Part shown: positions 42,771-53,537 of the stretch, piece after piece
Numbering within the stretch: the first letter of the stretch is position 1
Layout of the letters: each line of letters starts with the position of its first letter
From: Stachybotrys elegans
Taxonomy: Eukaryota; Ascomycota; Sordariomycetes; Hypocreales; Stachybotryaceae
Assembly (NCBI GenBank): GCA_020746835.1
Contig: JAGPNK010000009.1
Coordinates: forward strand, 1,798,001 to 1,862,000
Direction: 5' to 3'
Length of the DNA: 64,000 nucleotides
The notes under the pieces: model-generated
What the model saw: the letters and a program-made list of their open reading frames with translations, nothing else
The model's database searches: none
What the model was told of the DNA's origin: nothing
Program-made: the position numbers and the translations under genes

Positions 42771-44823
42771 TTAATGCATCTCGTCAACAGGACACATCTG
42801 CATGGTTGCGTTGTAGACTTCCATGTCAATCCAAGAAAGATCAAAGCCATAAATTGGCGACAGCCCGAAGGTTGTGTCAATGGCTGGATGTGGGTTCCCG
42901 TCAACCCGTGCCACCATACCGTCGTATTCTGGAAAGGGTGTGAATACGTTGATGGCGTTTATGGTGGCAGATGATCCCATGCTTTCACTACGCTCCAAGC
43001 CAACCTCAGCTGAAGGCTCGAATTTTGCCAATTTCTCCAACCCATCAATCATCAGGTTAGCCAGGTGCCATCTTCCAGTGGCAATTGATCTCAAGTACGT
43101 AACAAGTGCCGTGATCTGGCCTTGGACATAGCCAATCTGTATCAGGCCGTCATCTTTGTACTTGTGTGCGATCTTCACAACGAAGATGCATGTAAAGGCA
43201 ATCATGGATATCAAGTAAGACGGCATGCCGATAATCCCATTGGACACGTCGGGGTCGGTGAGAAGGGAGTCCATGATGGCAATGGCGGCGTTGATGGCTG
43301 CCAAAGCTGAGTCAAGGAGATAGCTCGGCAAGGGGCTCACTTGGCCCCGGAAAATATGCGAGTAGAGATATAGTTGGGCAAAGTGATAATGAAGCCTGGC
43401 TCCCTTTCTCGGAAACCCACCAATGCCGGGATGTTGCTCTGCAAAAGGTACGTGTCAACTCGAGGAATTTTGAGGAGCAGAGTCTCTTACCAGGTAGTCG
43501 GGCAGTCCATTTCGCGACCCATTGGTCCAGCTGCCGGTTGTAATGGGTCAGCTGGGCGACATAGGTCCTAGGAATCGCCTCGCCAGTGTTGGGACCAAAG
43601 AGTTGTCTGATGTTTTTCATGATTCCCATGAGCTCCACCTGGCTCATGAGCCTTTCATCCTGGTTTGTCGAAAATGTGCAGTTCAGGAATGCCTCCCAAT
43701 CCTGAGTCGACCAGTCGTCCTGGATGATGGCTGGCCGATTGTATAGCAGTGCCAGGTGCTGGTCGCAGATGTACAAGATTGACCATATCCTGGCACAGTC
43801 GGCTGCGTCCTCACTCTGATCCTTGATGGCCTGGATGTAGCTGTTATGGATGTTGCATTCTACAGCCTTCCTAATGGCATGGCCAGATAATGTCCAAGAG
43901 AGATCGCTCAACCAGTAAGAGGCGATACTGAGAGCCCTGAAGTAGTCTCTGTCTGCCTGTCGCTGAAACATGGATCTCTCTACGAGCCTGCGTAGCTCAT
44001 TTCGACAGACCCCATACGCCTGATTGGCGTTGGCGTCGTGCATTGCAGCCACAGTCAAAGTCGCAGCTGAGAGCATCGGACTTCTGCGACGGAGTTCGTC
44101 GAGCGTCTGGTAGCGACATCCAATGGAGTAGATGAATCCATCCAGCCGATCCTTGTATATGCTGAACAGCCGTTCTGCTTCAGGCAAAGCTAGTTTGCCG
44201 CATGAAATGAAGTCGTTGATGCCATGGGGCTGCTTGGCCTCGTCACCGTCAGGAGAGCGGAGTGCCCTCATCTTGGTGAGGGTGTAGAGCGATTGTATGG
44301 GTACGCAGGGCAGGCGGTCGTCACTTGGTGCAAGTCTCGGCGAGTTGTCGCACGAGGGTCCATACCCCTCCTCCCTTGCAAGCGAGAGGCTGGTACCACT
44401 TGACCTCTGCTCACTGGCCGGAGTAATGTGCAAAGGGGGGATGTCCGGCAGTCCCATGCTGCCTCGCATCTCCCTCACGGCACCATAGAGATTGGCAATA
44501 TCCGCGAGCATCGATTCCGCAAGCCTAGAGAGGGATGAGTCACGCATACGGCGCTGCGATCCACGTCGACTCACTGGGATTTTTCATCAATGATGGTCTG
44601 GAGATTTTTGCTGACCACACAGTCAAGATGTTTTTCATGGCATCGTTGGCAGGGAGGGCCAGTGTCTGCCATCAGGCACTTGATCTATACAGTCTTCAGT
44701 CTTCTGATGTGGTAATACATTGGCGCATGTAGGTACCTTGTGTTTCCTGCATACAGTGCATGCCTTGATGTTCCTGGAAATCTGAGCCAGTGGTTGGCCA
44801 TTGTGCTGTGAATTGGGAACCAT
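42771..44823 (-). CDS. Zn2Cys6 transcription factor with fungal TF domain, 632 aa
   Basis: Four exons (44823-44737, 44684-44575, 44524-43491, 43438-42771) join in phase. The zinc cluster is split by intron 1 and restored by splicing as CTVCRKHKIKC, then CQRCHEKHLDC, with all six cysteines present. A short linker and a possible coiled coil (residues 65-85) follow, then the middle homology region of fungal regulators: AERLFSIYKDRLDGFIY, the RRSPMLSAATLTVAA block, and SIASYWLSDLSWTLSGHAIRKAVE. The C-terminus contains LHYHFAQLYLYSHIFRG. Dimers of this class bind inverted CGG triplets, as found in the promoters of its neighbours. It is therefore the likely pathway-specific activator of the cluster. 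No copy of the N8 palindrome was found in its own promoter, but a CGG-N12-CCG palindrome lies at about 44903-44920. Confidence 0.88.
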
Positions 44824-45109
44824 TTCGAAGTGTCTTTTGGAGGGATGCTTCCTTTGTGTGAGCAGGCGATCGATACACCGGCCTCAGGGCGATATGGCGG
44901 TGAGGAAACTCACCGGCGTGGTGATAGATTGGCTATCGCCGTTGCTGCTCCACGGACGTTTTGACATGTTGGGGAGGTGCCGGAGTGGCTGGGAATTGAC
45001 AGGCTATGGATGTATGGAGAGTTGCAGGTTTGACAAATTCATCCCAGCGAACCCCGCAGTTGGAAAATGAAGGGGCCCCGTGGGGACATGAGTCAGTTCA
45101 CCAAACCTT
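44824..45109. other. Promoter region of the Zn2Cys6 regulator
   Basis: GC-richer DNA upstream of the regulator, ending where the AT-rich block begins. It holds a perfect inverted repeat around CGG-N12-CCG (about 44903-44920). Confidence 0.4.
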
Positions 45110-48100
45110 GCACTAGTGGCTAAGAAACAGTTTATTAATAGTTTGCGATGAAGGTCTATCACGTGAAGAAATTAAAACCTATCCATACAACTCCTATCTC
45201 TATCGCATTATGCTGCCATGACGGGAGGAGATGTCTGTCTTGGTAGTGAACCAGGCAATAATAAAAGTTAAAGCCGATTATCAGGTGCTATTAGTGGCCC
45301 TTGTAGTGGAATGGACAAGAACAATAAGGCAGTTGTATTATACAATGTCTCGCGCATTCCTGCAGATTAAAGTTTCCATATACTTTTAATCTATATCTAA
45401 CTCCTCCTTATTACTAACCCTTATATTGTAGCTGGTCTCTACTAGCACTCCTCCTATATTTATTGAGTTCTTTATCTTTTAATTCTTGGCGCAAATGGAT
45501 TCTTTGCTATCAGTAGGACTGGACCTGCGCTTCTAATCTATATGAATGCTTAACATTATCTTATATAGGCCATGTGGCTTAATGCCTTTGTCTATTACTG
45601 CCCTATTTATTATATAGCTCTAGGGTGATAATAAGAACTAGCTACTCTTCCAGAACATTAGGGAGAATATAGAACGGAGAACTAGAGCGTTAACTGCTAT
45701 AATACTAATAAATGTTTTTTAAATACCCTATCTATTAATTAAAATAGCGCTAGAGGTGGTAGATAGCAAGAAATACATATATATAAGGGCTACTGTAATA
45801 ATAAAGACACTGGAGCTAAGGAGTATACCAATAGTAAGTTTTCTACAAAGTTATAAAATAGGTAAAGGGACTGGAACTGGGCAATATACTTTTTAGAGAG
45901 ATTTATAGCTACCATAGTATAGAAATGGGTATATAGAGAATATAGGCATCAGTAAGAACGTTAAGCACTGTCATAATAAGGAAGTTCTGCGGCTTAAGCA
46001 TACATCAGCCTAGATTTCTATTAGCAAATGGCATCCTAAATCTAGATTAGGAATTAACTTATATTCAGGATCAGGATATACCCTAGCAAAAAATCAGTTG
46101 CAATCCAATATTGATACCATGCCAATACTTACTGCCAGTTCTTATAATACAGGAAACATCCAAAGGTGAGCTGCAGTATATTAGCCTATCAAAGAAATAT
46201 TATACTCTATGGCAAGCACTGACAGTTAAGAAAACAGCTATATAGGAGACAATACAGGCATATCTAATATAGTTAACCAGATAATGTTATTTTAGGCCCA
46301 CTATTATGCGCCTGAGAAACATGATTATAGTGCCCTTGAGACCCCATACAAGGGTCAAATAAGCATACTAGGCAGAGAGTTGGATTTTGGAGCCGGTTTT
46401 AAGTTACTCAATCTAGGGCTAGGTAAGAACTATAGAAAGAATAGTTAGCATCTTAATATTGCTTTCTCAGTAGAGAAGTTACCTATTCCCATAGATTAAA
46501 TAACAGAGCCTTCTACATTTATGGAAAACCAATCTTTAATACTTATTAGCTTAAAATGCCTCCTGGAAAGATCTATTAGATAGATACTTACAGTAAAGAT
46601 ACACTCTAGTATAGCCTAAAGTAAAACAGATCATAACTAACCCAGCAAATACATCATCCCACTACAACCTGCAAAGCCCGCCAGCTTGCATTCTAATAGC
46701 AAATCTCAGGAGTAATACCCCCATTCCCACCCCATAAAGCCCCCATACCTCCCCAAGGAACTACTTATTGTTAGATGCTAATCAAGTCTTATTATTGCTA
46801 TCCTTACCTTATTATCAACTTCCCCCAATTAATATATTTTTATTAGATAGAGGCTAAGTGATTGCGAAGAGAGACAAAAAGCACATGCATTAACTAATTA
46901 TACCTTTCCTCTAATACAAGAGGCTAAGCCCCCTACTGATCGCTGCCCACTATTGCGTGGATTATTAAAGTGCATAGAGCCAACTGGCTAGGAGACAGGG
47001 CTGCAGATCTCACAGTCTAGATTTGTACATGAATCGCTTGTGCACTTGGCCTGGGGCCAGTTTTGCCTAAAGAACAATAACTGCTAGAAGCCAGTAAGAA
47101 GCGCTAAGCATGGTGCACTTATAGCTTGCATGCTAGTAACAATAGTAGCAACTCTTAGTCCTGGCTATTGTGCACTAAATGGCACTAAGGTTCTTCTGGT
47201 GCCGAGCCTAACGGAACTGACGCCTGGTGACCTACCTCCACCCGTTTTAGATCAGGGTTATCTTTCAATCCCCCTTTCCACTGTTTCACGCTTAAGTCAG
47301 CCACAAGGCATCTAACCTAGGGAAATTCCTGCGATTTATGTGAGTTTCTAGACTATAAGATGCATGGCCTGCTTGTTTTACACGCCACCCTTTAACCCAT
47401 TGGTCTAGAAGTAGAGTGTAGCCATTGTAAATCCCTTCTAAAAGCTATAGGAAAAGGATTCCCATAGTAAGATCATAGAGTTATAATATTTCTAGTGGAG
47501 AAAAGTATAAAATAATTTGGAATAAATATAACGCTATTACTAGACTTCTATCCTCTACTGTCCAATAGGTGCCCTTGTCTTAGTATTTAGTAAAGAAGCG
47601 AGTATAGCAGGCGCATATAAATTCCCATTATTATTCCTATCCTATACCCTTGCCTTGTCTTAAATACTATATAAAACAAAGAATGTAATTGGGCGTTAGA
47701 AAGGGTGTATAGAAATCTTAGAAGAGGACCCCTATGCTTAATCTTGGAAATACTCTAAACCGCTGATCCAGCGAACACTATGCTTGAAAATTAGTATAAG
47801 CTTCTTATGGGGCTTTAGCTAATAATCCTGGTAATCCAGCAGACACATATAATATAATCAAATATCTCTACGAAACGTAGTAATTAACAATCACTACTCA
47901 CTTAGCTAGGCTATACTATTGTAATAGAAAGCACGCTTACTATTATAGGGAGTAGCCTTGGCAGCCCTTTCAGTCCATAAGATAGGCTAGCCAGGCATTA
48001 TATATACATAGGCAGCTGCCATTCTTCTAGTTCATGGCCTTAGCAGCCACCCTATCTGTGAACTTGGCTTTAAATACATTGGCTAAGGCAGTATAAAAAT

Positions 48101-48790
48101 GTTAAGGGTTGTGTAATTTAGCTGCTTTCTTTATATTATATAAGACTGAGCTGAGAATGGCCTGGCTACTTTAGACCATAGCCCTATTGGTGCCTTTACC
48201 AGTGAGCATACAACCTATATAATAACAGCTGGTGCCTTTAGACACGCTAGCCACAATAACCTCCTTGTAGTAGAGACAGAGTTAGCATATCTTTAATACT
48301 AGGGAATTAGCTCCCTAATCTACAATATTGTTGCAGCTGGCCAGCCCTCAATAGGCGTTTGGTTGCCACCAGACCAGCTAATATACAAACAGACAATCAT
48401 AATAAACACTATGCCTTATAGAGTAACCTAGAGGTAGCAAAATAGTTAGGTCTACTGTGATTGTTATTGACCAGTGTAATAAAGACCAGGCTTACAAGAA
48501 AAAGTAACAATAGTAGTAGTAATAATGCCTTTATACTAGTCTAATTAATGCAGAGCAGGGAACTTGCATAAGAATTGAGGTATAGAAGTCACCTTAACTA
48601 ATAAATACAGCCTCCAATATCCCCCCTTTCTTTATATACTACACTAACCTCCTAAAGTATTATTAACTAATAGTAGATAGGATGCTCTTTAGAGTAACCC
48701 TTAACAAATTTGCAGACTGGAACTGGTTATTTGTTACTCATCAAAATGGAAGTTATCCAACCAGGATCATTCCCCCCTTACCAAATAATA
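45110..48790. repeat. AT-rich, ORF-poor block: RIP-like remains of transposable elements
   Basis: About 3.7 kb in which every frame is littered with TAA/TAG, TpA is very common and CpA/TpG are scarce, in sharp contrast to both sides. Only one open stretch of about 60 codons occurs (47130-47315), in a small GC-richer island. This is what repeat-induced point mutation leaves of transposons in sordariomycetes. No terminal repeats, reverse transcriptase or transposase block can be recognised any more. Confidence 0.7.
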
Positions 48791-49468
48791 TGCACATTTT
48801 GCTACACCATAGAATATATTAGGTGGGTCTCGTGTACAGGGCCATGTGCACCCATGTAACATTTTGTCTCTTTTGACCGTATGCGTTCTCGACCATGTAG
48901 ACTGGTGGTCATGGGTTCGTACGATTCTCTCAAGCGGGTCGAATCTGGGAGGACCAGAGGGCCTTTGGTTGTTTCGATCCGACCAGGGGGTTCAATCGTT
49001 TGCATCTAATCTTCTCCTCAGCTGACCAAAGCTCAACGGCAAGTGCTCAATTAGCCTGCGCCAACCCAAGGCTGTGGTGCGGTGGCTACGTTCCGCCCAG
49101 TCTTGCCGTGAACAAGGTGGAATGAATCTCAAATTGTATTAATAAGAAAGAACTAATCGTTGTCCGCCAAATCCAGTTGCAGAGCGCTTATCAGAATCCA
49201 GCTCTTGTTCCGAAATGCCGCATCTTGGGAAAGCAGCTCGTCCCCCGTTTTCCCTTCCCCGCACACATTTCCCTGGATTTTGTTGATCAGAGGGGGCGAT
49301 GAACGGGACTGAGGCCTAGCCAGATGATGCTTCCCCCGTCCCGCTTTTGCCCCGCGACAATGTCTATTTAACCAGACACCACTGTCCTATCCGCGGGACC
49401 TGATGCGGACGGATCTGGGGACGCCACTCAACTCAATACAATCACCGTACCGCAAGACCAGCACCATA
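48791..49468. other. Promoter region of the DUF3237 gene
   Basis: GC content returns to normal here. A TATTTAA-like box lies near 49366, about 100 bp before the ATG at 49469. No gene was supported. Confidence 0.4.
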
Positions 49469-50029
49469 ATGCTATCATCATTCTTCACAACTACCATAAT
49501 TGCCGCTACGGCCCTGTTGTCAACAGTCTCTAACGCAGCACCATCCATCCCCGGTTTCGCGCATTTGTACACACTGAACTGCACACTTGGACCGTCTGTC
49601 AACGTTGGGACAGGGCCTAGAGGGTCTCGCAATGTGATTCCTATTACTGGTGGTACCTTTGCTGGACCAAGATTAGCTGGTGAGTTCAGAATAGGAATGG
49701 AAATGATGCCTGAATACATCACATGAGAAAGCGGAGCGGGTTATACTGATTCATTCCGAGGCCGAATCCTGAATATCGGAGCTGATTGGAGTATCACGGA
49801 CTCCAAGGGGCTTTTTAACGCAGACACACGTTATCAGCTTCAGACTGACGATGGTGCCAATATCTTTATTCAGACATCAGGACCGGCCCAGCAGAATGGC
49901 AAGATTTATCTACGCGGTATCTTCGAGACGGGAAGCGACAAATACTGGTGGCTCAACAACATCATTGCCGTTGGCGTGCTCACGCCCGGGAATGGCGGAG
50001 TGTCAATTGACATGTTCTACATGGAGTGA
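49469..50029 (+). CDS. Secreted DUF3237-domain protein, 159 aa
   Basis: Exons 49469-49679 and 49761-50029 join in phase across an 81 nt intron. A signal peptide (MLSSFFTTTIIAATALLSTVSNA) is followed by a beta-rich domain with the DUF3237 order: a first strand LYTLNCTLG, the ITGGTFAGPRLAGRILNIGADW block, a central TDDGANIFIQTSG, the FETGSDKYWWLNNIIAVGV motif and a last strand VSIDMFYM. The family forms a small lipocalin-like barrel and has no settled activity. Secretion makes a host- or environment-facing role likely. A further in-frame ATG at 49403 exists but would place a non-hydrophobic leader before the signal, so 49469 is chosen. It borders the RIP-like block. Confidence 0.82.
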
Positions 50030-50960
50030 GATTGCTTATCGGGTTGCAAGATAGAAAATACCTGTCTGCCATCGTTGAGGCTCGCTAGTTGAAGGCGTTA
50101 CAAACTTCTTTGCTTCTGTCGGAAGACGATGAACGTCCGATCTCCTGACCACGTGAAGGCGTAAATAAGACGACGGATCGGCATCTTCACCAATTATGGG
50201 AGAAAAAAGAGCCCACCTCGGACTCATAATAACTTTGCTTATAATATGATAATGGAGAGAGTATATAGCCTAAGGTGGAAGCAGTAGAGAGCAAATAAAC
50301 AGTAGGAGCAGTGCCTAGTGCCCCGGTAACCAATGCAGTCGTAGACAGTAGAGAGAAGCAACAACGTGGACATCGTCAGGCTGTCCGTGCAGGGTAGCGG
50401 ACGGGTTGATTTGCCTGTAATATAGGTATTACATTTACTACTGATTTGTGTGATCGAATAACCATCTACGCTACATTTCTACTGTAACTGATGTAGACCA
50501 CTGTTAAGGGTGCTGTGGGGTGTAACCTTCCTTACACCTGAGGGTTGTGGAGGTGATGGGATTACCTTACCAACATACACGTCGAAATATCGTTTACGAC
50601 GACCTGATTGCTCTTCTCGACAGTGGCCCGATATCCCTAACATTCCTATTGCCATCATGCTTTGCTTCAAATTCCTACAACAACCCAGTTCGGCTTCGTC
50701 ATTATGGGATATTTTGTGACAATTCACGCTTTACAATATAAGCATGGTTTTGGAATTATTGCTGGATATGGTCATTCGTGTTACTATTTGCAGACAAGTT
50801 GCAGGTGCGTAAATACTCCATAACCATCAAGCACTCGCATTGGTGATGATTGGTATTCATCACATCCCCCTTCCAAGTCCATTAACGGAATGAGAGAGAA
50901 AGGGTGGAGAACATAAGGTCTCCCGCGGCAGGAGATAGTATGAACATGTCCTGTGAGCTA
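50030..50960. other. Intergenic, convergent 3' ends
   Basis: This stretch contains copy B of the dispersed repeat (50246-50330). No gene was supported. Confidence 0.4.
50246..50330. repeat. Dispersed repeat, copy B (partner at 19573-19662)
   Basis: Same orientation as copy A and with shared blocks; the differences are mostly transitions. No open frame or terminal repeat can be seen. Confidence 0.7.
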
Positions 50961-51775
50961 TTAAACTGTCGAAGCAGGAACGGTGGCCTCGGATGGTTGA
51001 GAGACTGGTGAGTCTCGGCGTGCGTCCGTTTGTCGCCCGTACCCATTTTCCTGAGGAGGGTGGCTGGAACATCGTTAGCGTCGACTCAATAGACAACTGT
51101 GTTGTCATAACGTACCGTTTCAGCTTTTCAGTCTGCTGCTTGATTTCGTGCTTGGTCTCTGCAACGTCGATATACTCGTGGAATACATATATTCCCTAGG
51201 ACATTTGTCAGTGGTTGTTCTGTGAAGGAAACTCGGCGTGTAACGCACCAGGAAGCCACTTGTCAGATGGAGGACCCATGCGATAAAGGAGAAAGCCAAC
51301 ACGGCTCTCCATTCCCCACACCCAGCTCCGTCAACCCTCACTCTTCCTACCGGTCCGTATCTCCATGACCAACCCCAATAATATCCCCAATAGTTATAAT
51401 ACCAATCGGCGGAGCAAGCGTGAGTATGAGTCCTCTGAGAATTGTCAGCTGAATTCTGGTCTGAGTCGTCTGCTGGCGGAAGAGCCTTACGGTCTGGAGA
51501 AGGCAGTAGGCGACGAGCCACATCACAAACAGGACCCAGTCCAAGGGGAATCCGAAAAACAGATACTTGATGGGTAGGCAGAAAAGAATGGAATAGACGA
51601 TTCCGATACTCGCCACGACCATGGCATAGACGATTCGTCCATCAGCATCAGCCTGTGAGATGCTGAGGAGGTAACAGAAGCGAGAAAGTATTCCGAGCAC
51701 AATAACAGCACAAGCAAACTCCCCAAACCGTAGAAGGACAGACACAACCTTGTGGGCGGTGCCAGTGCGTGCCAT
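50961..51775 (-). CDS. MARVEL-like four-helix membrane protein, 217 aa
   Basis: Four exons (51775-51491, 51434-51249, 51195-51116, 51063-50961) join in phase. Start ATG 51775 (MARTGTAHKVV) is preferred over an in-frame ATG at 51808. Helices 1-3 are VVSVLLRFGEFACAVIVLGIL, IVYAMVVASIGIVYSILFCLP and DWVLFVMWLVAYCLLQT. Between helices 3 and 4 is the extracytosolic loop of the fungal family, with the Cys and aromatic cluster ACSADWYYNYWGYYWGW and a second Cys. The last helix (RAVLAFSFIAWVLHLTSGFL) leads to a charged, helical cytosolic tail. MARVEL proteins shape membranes and traffic. The first intron could use a nearer acceptor (35 nt intron), but the 56 nt version has a proper CTGAC branch and keeps the frame. 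Confidence 0.78.
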
Positions 51776-53537
51776 GGTGGAAAGGTAGGCGTTATAAGCG
51801 TTGTACAAGCCGGAGCGGATTTCAAGGTCTGGGTGTAAAGTCGTTTGCTTTCAAGCCCAACTCGTATCAACGGATAGGGGGAAGGCGCCACTTAAGAACA
51901 CACATCCATGGGAAGCTTTCGCTTGTGTTGCTTAGTTGTTAGCCGAAGATGCCGTGTCCATATCGTAAGCAATGGAGCAGCAAAGGCAGTCATGGCGTCG
52001 ATTACACTTCGCCAGTATGAAGACTGGTCGTATGATTCTGTGTCACCTGTTCCCCAGTGCGATGTGCTAATATTCAGCTCGGGGCTACCAGGTAGGTATG
52101 GGGGGAAATGATTGGAACTTGACAATTTCCAACGGCGTGGGTGGACTTTAAGTTTCAGCCGCACGCCACCACGGATGGGAAGGGTTCCGTGTTGCGCGGA
52201 AGCAACGAATTGGCAGCTCTCACGCACCGTGTCAATGGAATTGCGCTAAGCTTGGCGATAAACAAACTTCCACGGTTTAGGCTCTGGAATGTGAGCAGCT
52301 TTGATGAACTAATCAGCGCCCAATATGGATGGGTCGTATTCTGATTCCTTTGGCATGCGCCATACTGCAATATGGCCACGTACGACTCGACATCAAGGGG
52401 ATCTCATAATTCTGTTACTCTTCCCAGTGATCCATATGGTGATGGGGGTTGGTTTGATGCTAGATGCACGTTCCACGAGGAATACAATATTGGGTAGTTT
52501 GCTTATGAAAGACATCCATTATCTTATGTGCTCAGGAACTATGAGCAAGGTCAATTCATCTGCTGATAATACAAACCATAAATTCCGTCGCCTCTGCGTT
52601 GTAGCTCTCCATCAATGCGCCCATTGGTACTTCAAGAGCCTGACACCTGAAGAAAAGACGCGTGGCCGATTGGCTGGTTGTTGTTGCATCCGCGACGTAT
52701 CATAGTCAGCGACAATTTAACCGAAACCCTCAAGGCTGATTTATTCACGAACACTAGCAGCGGATAATCAGACACTGGTTCGAAGTGTCGGGTGATGAGC
52801 GTATGTGAATATCTCTGGAACCCATGCCTCTCTATTGTAGTGCGATATTCCTTGGTACTGCCGAGCTTCATGTTCTGAGTCCGAACCGTTCATGGACACT
52901 ATTCTATTTAAACTCGGAAGGCTTTTGTTCTTTGGTTGTTTCTCATTAGTACAATCTAGGACAAGAAAATGTCGGTAACAACTTCCCTGTAAGTTGGGTG
53001 GCAACAGTGTGCGCAACCGGGTTAATAATGACTACAAGGCCATCGTACAACAACTGGGTGCACAGGTAGGAACATCTACATCGCCGATATGGATATTTAT
53101 TGGTCGCATCGAGCGTCCAGATGGCGTCTATCCGCATGATTGAGGCTTCAAGAAGATGTGGCCGCCCCTCAGGCGGGTATTCGCGCCGCCGAATGTGACG
53201 GTCGCAACAGGCGTCCTCTGCCTATGTCAGGCGACATGAACCAGGCCACATATTGTAGAAATATCCCCAGAATGGCGTGTGGGCTCGGCAAGCAGATCTA
53301 CTGTCGTCCCGGCACCATTAGGAGTGTGGTCGACCTGTCTTACACTGCACCGGTCACTGTTCGGTCCGCCGTCTAGTAGTAGCAGGGTTGGGATAGTGAT
53401 GGCAGCGTCGTAGTTTGTATTGTCTCCGAATACTAGGTGCCTGCAGTGAGGAAACAGGAATAAGACCGTATGCAAACAATCATGGTGATGTTCTATAAAT
53501 ATATCATGTTCCATGCCCCCAGGGAGTACTATCCAGA
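51776..53537. other. Long intergenic region
   Basis: This 1.8 kb lies upstream of the MARVEL-like gene (-) and downstream of het-c (-). Several short frames exist on both strands, but none has recognisable content or splice support. Confidence 0.4.

Noticed and set aside
48880..48960. GGTTCG-type stretch considered as a tRNA T-arm
   Set aside because: No acceptor stem, anticodon arm or D-arm could be paired around it.
48802..49005. A 67-codon open frame on the minus strand at the edge of the AT-rich block
   Set aside because: No recognisable domain, start context or splice support; probably chance in the first GC-normal DNA.
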